From NCBI RefSeq assembly GCF_003030305.1, contig NZ_CP023676.1, forward strand, positions 806,001-870,000: a stretch of 64,000 nt of DNA. The letters run 5' to 3'. A program made the position numbers and the translations under genes. The DNA is from Cutibacterium acnes (GTDB lineage Bacteria; Actinomycetota; Actinomycetes; Propionibacteriales; Propionibacteriaceae). Below, piece after piece: positions 19,198 to 29,394 of this stretch (positions are counted from its first letter, which is position 1; every line of letters starts with the position of its first letter). Under the pieces are notes generated by a model. That model was not told the origin of the DNA, did not search any database, and saw only the letters and a program-made list of their open reading frames with translations.

Positions 19198-20613
19198 ATG
19201 TCACTGCGGGAACCTGTCGAGCTACTTGATCCCAGCGCCGTAGGGCCGGTCTACTTCATCGCCATCGGCGGAGCCGGAATGAGCGGTGTGGCACGGATTT
19301 ACCACGACTTGGGAGTTGAGGTGCGCGGCTCCGACCAGGTCGACTCGGCTAATTTGCGTGACCTTGCAAGTCTCGGCGTTCAGACCTGGGTAGGTCATGA
19401 TCCGTCCCACCTGGCGGGGGCTCGTACCGTGGTCGTCTCCTCGGCTATTCGTCCTGACAACCCCGAGCTGGTCGAGGCACACCGGCTGGGTTTGCGGATC
19501 TGGCATCGCTCGGCCGCTTTGGCGGCACTCATGCTCGGCCGGGAAGGCGTCTCAATCGCTGGTACGCACGGCAAGACAACGACAACCGGCATGGTTGCCA
19601 CCATGCTCGATTGTGCCGGAGCTGACCCGTCCTATGTCATTGGCTCTCCACTGGCTGCCACGGGCATGTCCTCCCATCTTGGTGGGGGAGAAGCATTCGT
19701 GGTGGAGGCTGATGAATCCGATGGGTCTTTCCTGCAGTACCCAAGCCAGATCGTCGTCGTCACCAATGTGGAAGCCGATCACCTAGACAATTGGGGTACC
19801 CCGCAGGCGTACTTCGACGGCTTCGTGTCGATGGCAACCCGTCCCGAGGTGCGCTACGTCGTGACTAATGCCGACGATCCGGGGGCAGCCGAATTGGCCT
19901 GCCGACTGGAAAGCACCGGCACAGTGCGAGTCGTTACTTACGGAGAATCTGAGCAAGCTGAGGTCAGGCTCGTTGACCTTGACTTAAATGGGACGACGGC
20001 TTCGGCGACTCTCGTTCATGGCCCTACCCAGGGACGCCTGGAGCTCCAGGTGCCTGGTCGCTACAACCTCTCTAATGCGGCAGCCGCCTACTGCGTCGGT
20101 TCCCTGCTGGGAATTAGTCACCAGGATCTGTTGACCGGGATCGCATCCTTCACGGGGACGTTGCGACGCTTCCAACTGGTGGGTCGGGTTGCTGACGTCT
20201 CAGTCTTTGACGATTACGCCCATCACCCGACCGAATTGCGCGCCACCCTTGGCGCGGCACGTCGTGTCGTGACGGGGCAGGGGAGGGTCATCGCCTGCTT
20301 CCAGCCTCATCTGTTTTCCCGTACCAGAGATTTCGCCGGGGAGTTCGGATCGGCGCTTACCCTTGCAGACCGGGTCATCGTTTCCGACATATATCCGGCC
20401 CGTGAGGATCCGATTCCCGGTGTGACCGGCGAGTTGGTGCACGACGCCGTTATCGCCGCAGGCGGGGATTCCCGGTATGTGCCCGATAAGCAGGACCTTC
20501 CGGAGGCCCTCGCTGAAGAGGTACGTCCTGGGGACCTCGTCATCACCCTTGGCGCAGGAGATGTCACTTTAGTTGGCCCGGTTCTGGTGGGCCTACTGGA
20601 GGGCAAGGCTTGA
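19198..20613 (+). CDS. murC: UDP-MurNAc:L-alanine ligase
   Basis: MurC is the first amino-acid ligase of the pathway. The 471-residue protein begins with the UDP-binding segment YFIAIGGAGMSGVARIYHDLG and GSDQVDSANL. It has the ATP loop AGTHGKTTTTGMVA, EADESDGSFLQYP and the C-terminal DDYAHHPTELRATL. The ATG at 19198 has a TGAGGAGATATCTC ribosome-binding site; the frame from TTG 19183 is less likely. Confidence 0.95.
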   Translation: MSLREPVELLDPSAVGPVYFIAIGGAGMSGVARIYHDLGVEVRGSDQVDSANLRDLASLGVQTWVGHDPSHLAGARTVVVSSAIRPDNPELVEAHRLGLRIWHRSAALAALMLGREGVSIAGTHGKTTTTGMVATMLDCAGADPSYVIGSPLAATGMSSHLGGGEAFVVEADESDGSFLQYPSQIVVVTNVEADHLDNWGTPQAYFDGFVSMATRPEVRYVVTNADDPGAAELACRLESTGTVRVVTYGESEQAEVRLVDLDLNGTTASATLVHGPTQGRLELQVPGRYNLSNAAAAYCVGSLLGISHQDLLTGIASFTGTLRRFQLVGRVADVSVFDDYAHHPTELRATLGAARRVVTGQGRVIACFQPHLFSRTRDFAGEFGSALTLADRVIVSDIYPAREDPIPGVTGELVHDAVIAAGGDSRYVPDKQDLPEALAEEVRPGDLVITLGAGDVTLVGPVLVGLLEGKA

Positions 20614-21326
20614 TGCCGGTTTCCGACATCAGCGTCGCGATGGAGCTACGACGTCGACGCCGTAGGAAGCGTAACCGGATCATTGCGGGTGTTGTCGCCG
20701 CTGTGGTGGTGCTCGTCCTTGTGGCGATGTGGATCGTCCGCAGCTCGTCGTTGTTGTGCGTCAACACCATCGAGGTACACGGCACTCGCCTTGTGACGGC
20801 GTCCCAAGTCGAGCAAGTCGCCAAGATCCCGAAGGGTCAGCCGCTGGCCAGGGTGAACACCGACGACGTAGCTGCGCGCGTAACGCGCATGGATATCGTC
20901 CAACAGGCTGAGGTGTACCGGAAGTGGCCGCACACTGTCGTCATTGACATCACCGAGTTGAAGATCTCGTATCAGGTGAAGACTCTTGGGGGCTACCTCT
21001 GGATCGATCCCTCCGGGAGAATCTTTAACCGAACCGCGAAACCCACTCCGAACGTGGTGTGGGCGACGACCTCATCTGGAAATCGTGGCTTATTGCGAGA
21101 CGTCGCAACCGTCGCTGATTCCTTTCCCACCGAGCTTAGACGCCATGTTGACCATATCGAGGCCACATCTCGCGATGCCATTGTCGTGGTGCTGTCGGGC
21201 AAGCGAACGGTGGTGTGGGGATCGGCGGATCAATCTGTTCTCAAGGCCAAGGTCACCACAGCGATGCTCCACGTCAAGGCGACTCGTTATGACGTCTCGT
21301 CCCCTGAGCATCCGACCTCTCGCTGA
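20613..21326 (+). CDS. ftsQ: Cell division protein FtsQ
   Basis: FtsQ links FtsL/FtsB to the divisome. The 237-residue bitopic protein has a very basic cytoplasmic tail (ELRRRRRRKRNR), one membrane helix at about residues 25-45 and a POTRA domain beginning VNTIEVHGTRLVTASQVEQVAKI. The ATG at 20613 shares its A with the murC stop (TGATG). Length is near the lower end of the family. It is the last gene before a 122-base gap in front of ftsZ. Confidence 0.9.
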   Translation: MPVSDISVAMELRRRRRRKRNRIIAGVVAAVVVLVLVAMWIVRSSSLLCVNTIEVHGTRLVTASQVEQVAKIPKGQPLARVNTDDVAARVTRMDIVQQAEVYRKWPHTVVIDITELKISYQVKTLGGYLWIDPSGRIFNRTAKPTPNVVWATTSSGNRGLLRDVATVADSFPTELRRHVDHIEATSRDAIVVVLSGKRTVVWGSADQSVLKAKVTTAMLHVKATRYDVSSPEHPTSR

Positions 21327-21386
21327 GTAGTCTCAAGCTACGGTTGAGGGTCAAGGTCAAGGTTGGCTGCAGCGTTGGACACCCTT

Positions 21387-21416
21387 TTGACGTGCTCATA
21401 GCCTTGCCCCTAGACC
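21387..21416 (+). promoter_or_regulatory. Possible ftsZ promoter
   Basis: TTGACG at 21387-21392 and TAGACC at 21411-21416 are separated by 18 bases, a fair -35 and a weak -10 for a housekeeping sigma factor. They lie in the 122-base ftsQ-ftsZ gap, where an independent ftsZ promoter is commonly found. Evidence is sequence resemblance only. Confidence 0.35.
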
Positions 21417-21448
21417 GGTCCGTCAGACAAGAGTGAGGCAGAACTCCA

Positions 21449-22702
21449 GTGGCTATTCCATCCCAGAACTACCTCGCCGTGATCAAGGTCGTGGGGGTAG
21501 GCGGTGGCGGTTGCAATGCCGTGAACCGCATGATCGAGGCGGGGCTCAAGGGAGTCGAGTTCCTCGCCGTCAACACCGATGCCCAGGCCCTCCTCACGAG
21601 CGACGCCGACGTTAAGCTTGACATCGGCAGGGACCTCACTCGAGGTTTGGGAGCCGGCGCTGACCCGGATAAGGGACGCCAGGCTGCCGAGGACCATGCT
21701 GACGAGATCGAGGAGTCCCTCAAAGGTGCCGACATGGTTTTCGTCACCGCTGGTGAGGGCGGCGGAACCGGCACTGGTGCTGCTCCCGTCGTCGCTAAGA
21801 TCGCTCGATCCCTCGGCGCTTTGACGATTGGTGTTGTCACCCGCCCGTTCTCCTTTGAGGGCCACCGTCGGTCCTCCCAGGCCGAGCAGGGCATTGACAA
21901 TCTGCGCGACGAGGTCGATACCCTCATCGTCATCCCGAACGACAAGTTGCTGGACATGACCGACCAGCAGATCGCCATTCTTGACGCTTTCAAGCAGGCT
22001 GATCAGGTGCTAATGCAAGGTGTTTCGGGTATTACTGACCTCATCACCACCCCCGGCCAGATCAACTTGGATTTCGCCGATGTCAAATCGGTCATGTCGA
22101 ATGCTGGATCCGCCCTCATGGGTATTGGTCGTGCATCTGGAGAGGACCGTGCACGGGCAGCCGCAGAGATGGCTATCTCGTCTCCGCTGCTCGAAGTGTC
22201 CATCGACGGCGCTCGCGGCGTCTTGCTGTCTATCGCTGGTGGTTCCGACCTTGGCCTGTTTGAAGTTGCCAGCGCGGCCAATCTCATTGAGGCTGCTGCC
22301 CATGACGAGGCCAACATCATCTTCGGCACGATCATCGACGACGCCCTCGGTGACGAGGTGCGCGTTACGGTTATCGCGGCTGGATTCGAGAACGGCCAGC
22401 TCACCAGCACCAAGCAGCCTGGAATCAGTCAGCGTCCTGCTTCCCGTCCTGCCATGACCAACCGGTCTTCAGCGGGAGTTTTTGGCGCTGGAACGGGATC
22501 TGCTGCATCAACCTCGGCTGGGTCGAGTTCGTCTGCGAGCCGTCAGCCCGCTGATAACCAGCGGCCGACGCCGATCCGTCCGCAGACTCAAGGCAGCCCG
22601 TTCGGAAAGGCCCAGTCACAGCAGCAGAGTCATCCTGTGGAGCCTGTTAATCCGCCTGAGGAGCCGGATGACGACCTTGATGTCCCTGACTTCCTGAAGT
22701 GA
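21449..22702 (+). CDS. ftsZ: Cell division GTPase FtsZ
   Basis: FtsZ polymerises into the Z ring. The 417-residue product has [23 protein letters not shown] at the start, the tubulin signature [13 protein letters not shown], and the T7/synergy region [23 protein letters not shown] Pro/Ser/Gln-rich linker of about 80 residues ends in [11 protein letters not shown], the C-terminal peptide that binds SepF. FtsA is absent, as in other actinobacteria, so SepF encoded downstream is the expected membrane tether. GTG start. Confidence 0.97.
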   Translation: MAIPSQNYLAVIKVVGVGGGGCNAVNRMIEAGLKGVEFLAVNTDAQALLTSDADVKLDIGRDLTRGLGAGADPDKGRQAAEDHADEIEESLKGADMVFVTAGEGGGTGTGAAPVVAKIARSLGALTIGVVTRPFSFEGHRRSSQAEQGIDNLRDEVDTLIVIPNDKLLDMTDQQIAILDAFKQADQVLMQGVSGITDLITTPGQINLDFADVKSVMSNAGSALMGIGRASGEDRARAAAEMAISSPLLEVSIDGARGVLLSIAGGSDLGLFEVASAANLIEAAAHDEANIIFGTIIDDALGDEVRVTVIAAGFENGQLTSTKQPGISQRPASRPAMTNRSSAGVFGAGTGSAASTSAGSSSSASRQPADNQRPTPIRPQTQGSPFGKAQSQQQSHPVEPVNPPEEPDDDLDVPDFLK

Positions 22703-22703
22703 C

Positions 22704-23489
22704 GTGCTGAGATTCGTTATCGACCCCGGTGCCAATCATGGCGTCGGGGTCGCCTTCACTGATCGTGTCGACGCTTCCGGACAAGGACGCGGGGGTGCTG
22801 GTTTTGAAGGATTTAACCTCGGCCGCGCTGATGAAGACCCCACTGTCCTCGAGCATGTTGACTCTCTTCGTTCTCGGCTTGGCTTGGGTCCGGTGATGGT
22901 TTGCCATCAAGTACATGGCAACGAAGTGTGGCGGGTCCGCCCAGACGACGTCGAGGGATGGATTCCCCAGAGGTATCTTGGGAATCGCGTTGAGGGCCAG
23001 CCGAAGCTTCCCATTGCCGACGCGATGGTCACCGATCTGCCCGGAGTTGCGCTGGCTATTCGAGTGGCCGACTGTATGCCGATTATGCTGGCAGACCCAA
23101 AGGCTGGAGTGGTTGGTGCCGCTCACGCCGGGCGAGTGGGATTCTTAGCAGGTGTGTTGCCCGCGACCGTCAAGATCATGTGTGACATGGGGGCCACGGA
23201 GTTGCTTGCGTGGTTGGGTCCCCATATCTGTGGTAGGTGTTACGAGGTCCCCGCAGAGATGGCCGAGCAAGTCTGGGCCAAGTATCCAGCTACTCGTGCG
23301 GTCACTCGGCAGGGCGCTCCGGCCCTTGATCTAGGTGCAGGAGCGTTAGCTCAGCTCGAGTCACTGGGTGTGGCCGCTGTGGGGCTGGATCCTTGCACGT
23401 TTGAAGGGGATGACTTTTTTTCCCATCGTCGAGATCATGGCGCTGGTCGGCTAGCTGGCCTAGTGTGGAATGCTCACGACGCCCATTGA
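22704..23489 (+). CDS. pgeF: PgeF/YlmD-type purine nucleoside phosphorylase (laccase-domain protein)
   Basis: A 261-residue member of the DUF152/YfiH family, known to act on purine nucleosides and, in peptidoglycan quality control, on misincorporated amino acids (E. coli PgeF). The metal and catalytic motifs are present: CHQVHGNEVW, VADCMPIML, GAAHAGRVG and GPHICGRCYEVP. The GTG start is one base after the ftsZ stop. The pyridoxal-phosphate gene yggS that often follows in actinobacteria is missing here; sepF comes next after 126 bases. Confidence 0.88.
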   Translation: MLRFVIDPGANHGVGVAFTDRVDASGQGRGGAGFEGFNLGRADEDPTVLEHVDSLRSRLGLGPVMVCHQVHGNEVWRVRPDDVEGWIPQRYLGNRVEGQPKLPIADAMVTDLPGVALAIRVADCMPIMLADPKAGVVGAAHAGRVGFLAGVLPATVKIMCDMGATELLAWLGPHICGRCYEVPAEMAEQVWAKYPATRAVTRQGAPALDLGAGALAQLESLGVAAVGLDPCTFEGDDFFSHRRDHGAGRLAGLVWNAHDAH

Positions 23490-23615
23490 CGACAGATGTA
23501 CTCAGTCCATGATGTCTTAGACGTTCGCGTGTCCCACCAAACCGTGGCAATATCAGTGGCAGGCTTGAATGGTGAGAACCCCGCCCGGGGATAAGCCCAC
23601 GAGAAGGAGCTCCAG

Positions 23616-24134
23616 ATGGCAGGAATCGGCAGGAAGATTGCCTCGTACGTCGGGATCGTTGACGATCGTCGGTACGACGAGGAGGATCTTCCCGACGAGG
23701 AGCTCACCACGGAGGTCTACTCCGACGACGGGTATGAGCCATCTTCGGAGGTGACCCAGTTGCATCATCACGATTCCAATGAGCAGCACGGTCGGGGGCA
23801 CAAGGCGGTTCAACACCGTCGCCGTTCGGAACTTGAGGAGCCGAGCATCGCTGACATTAACCGCATCCTGACCGTCCACCCGCGCAACTACAACGAGGCG
23901 CGGACCATCGGTGAGCAGTTCCGCGAAGGTATTCCGGTCATCATGAACCTCACTGAGATGGACGATGCAGACGCTAAACGTCTCGTCGATTTCGCTGCTG
24001 GCCTCATCTTTGGCCTGCGCGGAACCATCGAGAGGGTGACCAGCAAGGTTTTCCTGCTGTGCCCGCGCAACGTCAATGTCACTCCGGAGGACAAGGCCCG
24101 CATCGCTAGCGGCGGATTCTTCAATCAGTCTTGA
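23616..24134 (+). CDS. sepF: Cell division protein SepF
   Basis: SepF bundles FtsZ and anchors it to the membrane in bacteria that lack FtsA. The 172-residue protein has an N-terminal amphipathic segment ([17 protein letters not shown]), an acidic/His-rich linker and the conserved C-terminal SepF domain ([23 protein letters not shown], then [20 protein letters not shown] and a terminal [12 protein letters not shown]). AAGGAGCTCCAG precedes the ATG. It probably forms a transcription unit with yggT. Confidence 0.95.
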   Translation: MAGIGRKIASYVGIVDDRRYDEEDLPDEELTTEVYSDDGYEPSSEVTQLHHHDSNEQHGRGHKAVQHRRRSELEEPSIADINRILTVHPRNYNEARTIGEQFREGIPVIMNLTEMDDADAKRLVDFAAGLIFGLRGTIERVTSKVFLLCPRNVNVTPEDKARIASGGFFNQS

Positions 24135-24144
24135 CGAGGAAGCC

Positions 24145-24435
24145 ATGATCCTGACTGGCACCATCCTCACCTGGATCATTGAGATCTACACGGTGTTACT
24201 CATCGTGCGGATGTTGATGTCCTGGGTACCGCTTCTGATACGGGGTTTCGAGCCGCGCGGTGTCCTTGCTGTAGTGTTTGAGGCGGTCTACACCGTGACT
24301 GATCCGCCAATCAAGTTCTTTGATCGTCTGGTGCCGCCGGTGGGATTCGGCAACGTCGGGTTCTCGGTGGGGTTCATCATCGTTTTTGTGCTATTGGCGA
24401 TACTCCAGCGAGTTGTTATCGTCATCTTCTGGTGA
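24145..24435 (+). CDS. YggT family membrane protein
   Basis: A 96-residue protein with two membrane helices (about residues 5-25 and 67-93) and the conserved segment YTVTDPPIKFFDRLVPP between them, the family signature. YggT proteins are linked to division and osmotic tolerance, but no activity is established. The ATG at 24145 has ACGAGGAAGCC just before it; the frame from 24076 overlaps sepF and is rejected. It lies ten bases after sepF. Confidence 0.88.
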   Translation: MILTGTILTWIIEIYTVLLIVRMLMSWVPLLIRGFEPRGVLAVVFEAVYTVTDPPIKFFDRLVPPVGFGNVGFSVGFIIVFVLLAILQRVVIVIFW

Positions 24436-24587
24436 TGAGACCGATCCATACTCCGAAGGTGAGGTTGAGCCTCCTAAGTGACGCGAGCGCCTTGGTGGAG
24501 TAGCCTTAAAGTCATCTCGTGTCCACCCCGGGCCATCATAGGTCCGCCTCACGGGTCCTGACTGTTCCCGACATCTTGGAGTGCACA

Positions 24588-25673
24588 ATGACGCTGACCC
24601 TCGAAGAGGTGCGTAAGGTTCGTTTCCCGATGGTCAAACGCCCCGGGGAGGGCTACCGCGCCATTGAAGTTGACGACTTCGTCGACAAGGTTGAAGCGGC
24701 GTTTATGACCCTCACCGATGAGAATGAGCGTCTTAAAGCCCAGGTCGAGGCTCTCAGGTCGGGTGAGCCGGGGGAACAGAGGCCGGATCAGGATCTCCTT
24801 AACGAGAACGAGCACCTGCGTGCTCAGGTTGAGGAACTCCGCTCCCAGCAGAATGGGCGCTCGGTCAATTCCGGCGAGGTTGACCGTGCCAAAGCTGCTC
24901 AGCAGGACGCCGAGAAACGTGCCCGCCAGTTGGAGCAGGAGAGGGTCTCCCTGCAGTCCCAGATCGAGGAGCTGCGTCAGGCTGCACGGCGTCCTGGCCA
25001 GGATATTGACCCGGCTGAGGTCGCCCGCCTGCGCAGCGAAAATGAGCGTCTTGGCGCACAGCTTCGTGATGCCCAGTCCCTTGCCGCCCGTAGCCGGACG
25101 TCCTCCGTCGCGCAGCAGCCTGCGACGACCGACGACGGGGTCAGGAAGCTCGTTGTCACCACCAGTGCTGAGGCCTCTCCGGCTGTCGTCCGGATGGTTG
25201 AGCTTGCTCTTGCGGATGCCGAGCGCGTCGTCCATGAGGCTGAGAGTGAGGCTGGCCGCAAGGTTCAGGCCGCTGAAACCAAGGCCCATGAGCTTACCGT
25301 TGATGCCCAGACCCGCGCTGAGCGTATCGAATCTAGTGCCCGTGTCAATGCTGAAAAGTTGACTTCTGACGCTAAGAGCAACGCCGACAGGGTTAATGCT
25401 GACGCTCAGACTCGCCGCACGGAGCTCTTCCGTGAGCTTGAGGCTGAGCGCGACAACCTTGCAGGGAGGGTTGATCACTTGCGTTCCTTCGAGGCTAGCT
25501 ACCGCGAGGCCCTCACTTCCCACCTGCGTGCCCAGGCCGACAACCTTGACCAGGGCGTTTTTGAGCCCGCAGAGTTGCCTGAGCTTCTCAAGTCTGAGAA
25601 CCGTGTTGCTCCCGGTGGCTCCTCTACCCCGCGTTTGGATGCCCTCATCGGACGCGGCCAGCAGCAAAACTGA
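24588..25673 (+). CDS. divIVA: DivIVA/Wag31 polar growth protein
   Basis: A 361-residue coiled-coil scaffold that marks curved membrane and directs polar cell-wall growth in actinobacteria. The N-terminal membrane-binding domain is clear (LTLEEVRKVRFPMVKRPGEGYRAIEVDDFVDKVE). Two long coiled-coil segments rich in Glu/Gln/Arg follow, separated by a Ser/Gln linker around residues 170-190. A repetitive AETKAHELTVDAQTRAERIE-type stretch fills the second half. Start: ATG at 24588, 5' of which the frame carries no family sequence. Confidence 0.93.
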   Translation: MTLTLEEVRKVRFPMVKRPGEGYRAIEVDDFVDKVEAAFMTLTDENERLKAQVEALRSGEPGEQRPDQDLLNENEHLRAQVEELRSQQNGRSVNSGEVDRAKAAQQDAEKRARQLEQERVSLQSQIEELRQAARRPGQDIDPAEVARLRSENERLGAQLRDAQSLAARSRTSSVAQQPATTDDGVRKLVVTTSAEASPAVVRMVELALADAERVVHEAESEAGRKVQAAETKAHELTVDAQTRAERIESSARVNAEKLTSDAKSNADRVNADAQTRRTELFRELEAERDNLAGRVDHLRSFEASYREALTSHLRAQADNLDQGVFEPAELPELLKSENRVAPGGSSTPRLDALIGRGQQQN

Positions 25674-25893
25674 CAAGCGCACACGTCGTAAAGCTCCGTG
25701 CTCTCGGTCGAAGGATCGGGGGCATGGAGTTGTTGTCATACAGTGTTTGGGTAGAGAAGACCCACGAGGATGACGAGTGAGTGCCATGGGTGTAATGTCG
25801 GCCCACAGTTCATGACACCCCCATGTAGGTGATGATATGAACGGCACACACCACGGAGCCGGGGACAATCCCCGCATGACGACGGAGAGTTCC

Positions 25894-26316
25894 ATGTCAG
25901 ACCACGATGTCGAGGCGATTGCTGCATCCCTGCCGGTGCGTGACGGCGATGAGCCGTGGACGGCCGATGAGATTAGCGAAATCGTCGGCACTCTTGAATC
26001 CGATGTTCAGAGGATGGGCACGGCCCTTGCCAAAGCCGAGAATGATCTTGCTGACCTCATGAAGCAGGGGAATGACGGTGCTGGAATGGATACCATCGAC
26101 GTCGGTTCCTCTCAGTTCGAGCGCGATCAGGAGATCTCCGTCACCCGTAACGCTCGCGCTGTGTACGACCAGTCGAAGCTGGCTCTTCAACTTCTCGACG
26201 GGGGCACCTGGGGAACCTGCGAATCCTGCGGCGAGCCGATTGGAAAAGCTCGGCTGCAGGCGTTCCCGCGGGCCACCATGTGCGTCAAGTGCAAGCAGCG
26301 CCAAGAGCGTCGGTGA
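25894..26316 (+). CDS. TraR/DksA-type C4 zinc-finger protein
   Basis: A 140-residue protein with a helical coiled-coil N-terminal half (TADEISEIVGTLESDVQRMG) and a C-terminal four-cysteine zinc finger, CESCGEPIGKARLQAFP followed by CVKC. Such proteins bind the RNA polymerase secondary channel region or act as small regulators. The actinobacterial type usually precedes lspA, as here. Start is uncertain: ATG at 25894 has the best-spaced site (GGAGAG), but in-frame ATGs at 25876 and 25837 would add 6 or 19 residues. A GTGA overlap couples it to lspA. Confidence 0.85.
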   Translation: MSDHDVEAIAASLPVRDGDEPWTADEISEIVGTLESDVQRMGTALAKAENDLADLMKQGNDGAGMDTIDVGSSQFERDQEISVTRNARAVYDQSKLALQLLDGGTWGTCESCGEPIGKARLQAFPRATMCVKCKQRQERR

Positions 26317-26828
26317 GCTCTAACCCGACCGTGTTGGTAGGTGGGCAGCTGAAGCGCTGGCGCGTCGTCATGGTCGCCATAGGTGTGCTCGGCTACGGAC
26401 TTGATCAATGGACGAAAGCTGAGGCAGTTGCCCGTCTCGATCCTTACGACCCGCCGAGCTGGTTCGGTGGTTTCCTCACCCTGCGCCTGATCCGCAATCC
26501 CGGGGCGGCTTTTTCGATGGGCTCGACAGCCACTGTGTTGATTAGCCTTTTTGCGATCGCCATGCTTATTGCCGTATGCGTGTGGGGGGTGCCTCGCGCT
26601 CGTCATCGTTGGTCTCTTATTGCCTGCGGCATGCTCATTGCCGGGGTCTGCGGCAATCTGACCGATCGGATTTTCCGAGCCCCTGGTCCACTGCGTGGCC
26701 ATGTTGTCGACTTCATGAGCCTGCCGCATTTCGCGGTATTCAACGTTGCCGACATATTCATCACGAGCACCGCCATACTCGTCGTAGTGGTGGCTGTGTT
26801 CGGGCACCACGAGGACGATGCAGGTTGA
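26313..26828 (+). CDS. lspA: Lipoprotein signal peptidase II
   Basis: LspA cleaves signal peptides of prelipoproteins such as HmuT and the other lipoproteins in this window. The 171-residue protein has four membrane helices and the two catalytic aspartate motifs: CGNLTDRIF (with LRNPGAAFS-like RLIRNPGAAFS before it) and VFNVADIFIT. The GTG start overlaps the stop of the DksA-like gene. Followed 41 bases later by rluD, the usual partner. Confidence 0.95.
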   Translation: MSSNPTVLVGGQLKRWRVVMVAIGVLGYGLDQWTKAEAVARLDPYDPPSWFGGFLTLRLIRNPGAAFSMGSTATVLISLFAIAMLIAVCVWGVPRARHRWSLIACGMLIAGVCGNLTDRIFRAPGPLRGHVVDFMSLPHFAVFNVADIFITSTAILVVVVAVFGHHEDDAG

Positions 26829-26869
26829 GATAGATGACCATTCATGAGATGTGATGAGTAGGAGGGGAT

Positions 26870-27790
26870 GTGAGCGTCCTGTTAGTACCCGACGGTCTTG
26901 ACGGGGAACGGGTCGATGTCGCTGCTGCTCGCATGAGTGGGGTATCCCGATCCCGGATCAGCAGCCTTATTGAAGACGGCGGGGTCTTTCTGGACGGCCA
27001 GCAGGTCTCTCGGGCGTCGGTCCGGGTAGCCACCGGTCAGATGCTTGACGTCGATCTCTGTGATCCTGTCGCGACGCCGTCCATTACCCCCCAGATCGTT
27101 GAGGGGATGCGGATCATCCACGACGACTCGGACATTGTCGTCGTTGACAAGCCTGCCGGGGTTGCTGCCCACCCGTCCTTGGGATGGGAGGGGCCAAGTG
27201 TCGTCGAGCATCTCGCGGCAGCTGGATTCGCAATTTCCACAAGTGGTGCACCGGAGCGTCAAGGGATCGTTCAGCGTCTTGACGTCGGTACATCCGGACT
27301 CATGGTGGTGGCCAAAAGCGAGCACGCTTATACCTTGTTGAAGCAGGCTTTTCGGGACCGCACCGTTGACAAGGTCTATCTCGCCCTGGTGCAGGGCCAC
27401 CCTGATCCCTTCACAGGTACTATCGACGCTCCGATCGGCCGCGATCACCGTCATGATTGGAAGATGGCCATTGTCGATGGGGGTCGTCACTCGGTGACCC
27501 ACTATGAGACGGTGGAGGCGTTCCGGCATGCGACCTTGCTCAAAGTACACCTTGAAACCGGTCGGACTCACCAGATTCGCGTGCACATGGCGGCGATCAA
27601 GCACCCCTGCTGTGGGGACCCGCTCTACGGTTGCGACCCCGCGCTTGCGAAGGAATTGGGTTTGGAGAGGCAATGGTTGCACGCTGGTGAGCTGTCTTTC
27701 ACCCATCCGGGCAGTGGCGAGTGGGTAACGTTTCATGCTGATCTTCCGGCGGATCTCCAGAATGCTCTCGATGTGGTGAGGCAAGCCTGA
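26870..27790 (+). CDS. rluD: RluA/RluD family rRNA pseudouridine synthase
   Basis: A 306-residue pseudouridine synthase, probably acting on helix 69 region uridines of 23S rRNA. An N-terminal S4 RNA-binding domain ([26 protein letters not shown]) precedes the catalytic domain with [14 protein letters not shown] (active-site Asp), [13 protein letters not shown] and the C-terminal [21 protein letters not shown] start after GTAGGAGGGG. The symbol rests on the lspA-rluD neighbourhood; another RluA-type substrate is possible. Confidence 0.9.
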   Translation: MSVLLVPDGLDGERVDVAAARMSGVSRSRISSLIEDGGVFLDGQQVSRASVRVATGQMLDVDLCDPVATPSITPQIVEGMRIIHDDSDIVVVDKPAGVAAHPSLGWEGPSVVEHLAAAGFAISTSGAPERQGIVQRLDVGTSGLMVVAKSEHAYTLLKQAFRDRTVDKVYLALVQGHPDPFTGTIDAPIGRDHRHDWKMAIVDGGRHSVTHYETVEAFRHATLLKVHLETGRTHQIRVHMAAIKHPCCGDPLYGCDPALAKELGLERQWLHAGELSFTHPGSGEWVTFHADLPADLQNALDVVRQA

Positions 27791-27907
27791 GCAGTCGCTC
27801 GGTATGTGGTGGTCATTTGTGCACTATAGGTGAACGTCTAGTGTACATCCGACGGTGACTGGCATTCCGGCTCGGGCCCGCGTTGCCTTGAGCGGTATCG
27901 TGTAGGC

Positions 27908-29341
27908 GTGCGTAGAGCTAAGATTGTGAATACCCTTGGGCCCGCTGTGACCAGCCATGACGCCATGAAGGAGCTCATGGAGGCTGGCATGAATATTGCC
28001 CGTCTCAACATGAGCCACGGCGACTACTCCGAGCACCAGGAGCGTCTTGACCTGGTTCGCTCGGTCTCGAAAGAGCTTGGTCTCAACGTGGCAGCCTTGG
28101 CCGACCTCCAAGGCCCGAAGATCCGTACCGGCCTGTTCGAGAAGGCCGAAGGAGAGTCGAACGGCAAGATCGACCTCAAGATTGGTGGCAAGTTCACTAT
28201 CACCACTGACGACATTGTGGGCAATCAGGAGCGCGTCTCCACCACTTTCAAGGGTCTGCCCCAGGACTGCAAGCCCGGCGACGTCATCCTCATCGACGAC
28301 GGCAAGACCGTCCTCCAGGTTGACTCTGTGAGCGGCAACGACGTCAATTGTCACTGCACTGTCGCTGGCCCGGTTGGCGACCACAAGGGCATCAACCTCC
28401 CCGGTGTTGCCGTGTCTATTCCCGCCCTCACCAAAAAGGACGAGGAGAACCTGCGCTGGGCTCTCAAAGCTGGCATCGACCTTGTTGCTCTGTCCTTCGT
28501 CCGACACGGCTCTGACATCGACCGTGTCCACGAGATTATGGACGAGGAGGGACGTACCGTCCCCGTTATAGCCAAGCTCGAGAAGCCGCAGGCTATCGAG
28601 AACCTGGACGAGATTATTGACGTCTTTGACGCCGTCATGGTTGCTCGTGGCGATATGGCCGTCGAGTGCCCGCTCGAGGAGGTTCCGCTGATCCAAAAGC
28701 AGATCATCGAGAAGGCTCGGTTACAGGCTAAGCCCGTCATCGTGGCCACCCAGATGCTCGAGTCGATGATCCACGCTCCCCGCCCGACCCGCGCTGAGGC
28801 CGCCGACGTCGCCAACGCCATCCTTGACGGCGCCGACGGCGTCATGACGTCCGCTGAGACCAGCGTTGGTGACTTCCCAGGTGAGACTGTCCGCACCATG
28901 GCCAAGATCGTTGAGTCTACTGAGGCCCGTGGCTTGGACAAGATCGCCAAGATCGACTGGGATCCGCACACCACCAGTGGCATCATGTCGAAGGCAGCTG
29001 CTGAGATCGCTGAGCGCGCCGAGGCCAAGTTCATCGTGGCCTTTACCAAGTCCGGTGACACCGCCCGTCGTATCGCTCGTCTGCGTCCGAGCACCCCGCT
29101 CATCGTTTTCACCTCTGATGAGACCACGACCAAGACCCTCGCCTGGGTCTGGGGCGCTCACGCCGTCGTTACCCCGGTGTTTAAGAATGCGGAGGAGCTG
29201 TACCGCTGGGTTAACGCGTACCTGCGCGACAAGGGTTTCGTGCCGATCGGTGACCGCGTCGTCGTGTTGTCCGGTTCCCCGATGGATATTCCGGGTAAGA
29301 CCAACAATCTGCGCATCCTTCGTATCAAGGAAGATGACTGA
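27908..29341 (+). CDS. pyk: Pyruvate kinase
   Basis: Pyruvate kinase makes pyruvate and ATP from phosphoenolpyruvate. The 477-residue protein has RRAKIVNTLGPA, MNIARLNMSHGDY, DLQGPKIRTG, the active-site region IAKLEKPQAIENLDEIID with MVARGDMAVE, and TQMLESMIHAPRPTRAEAADVANAI. Codon use is strongly biased to C/G-ending codons, as expected for a highly expressed gene. The GTG start gives the family's normal N-terminus. A strong hairpin terminator follows at 29364. Confidence 0.97.
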   Translation: MRRAKIVNTLGPAVTSHDAMKELMEAGMNIARLNMSHGDYSEHQERLDLVRSVSKELGLNVAALADLQGPKIRTGLFEKAEGESNGKIDLKIGGKFTITTDDIVGNQERVSTTFKGLPQDCKPGDVILIDDGKTVLQVDSVSGNDVNCHCTVAGPVGDHKGINLPGVAVSIPALTKKDEENLRWALKAGIDLVALSFVRHGSDIDRVHEIMDEEGRTVPVIAKLEKPQAIENLDEIIDVFDAVMVARGDMAVECPLEEVPLIQKQIIEKARLQAKPVIVATQMLESMIHAPRPTRAEAADVANAILDGADGVMTSAETSVGDFPGETVRTMAKIVESTEARGLDKIAKIDWDPHTTSGIMSKAAAEIAERAEAKFIVAFTKSGDTARRIARLRPSTPLIVFTSDETTTKTLAWVWGAHAVVTPVFKNAEELYRWVNAYLRDKGFVPIGDRVVVLSGSPMDIPGKTNNLRILRIKEDD

Positions 29342-29363
29342 TCGCGGGTATGCCTCGATCGTT

Positions 29364-29394
29364 ACGACGTCCCTCATTCCGTGAGGGACGTCGT
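29364..29394 (+). terminator. Hairpin terminator after pyk
   Basis: A perfect 13-bp inverted repeat (ACGACGTCCCTCA / TGAGGGACGTCGT) with a 5-base loop lies 22 bases after the pyk stop and is followed by CGCTTT. The stem is strong; the U-tract is short. Confidence 0.75.

Noticed and set aside
24549-25991. 480-codon minus-strand open frame antisense to divIVA
   Set aside because: Produced by the repetitive GC-rich coding of DivIVA; no start signal and no recognisable domain.
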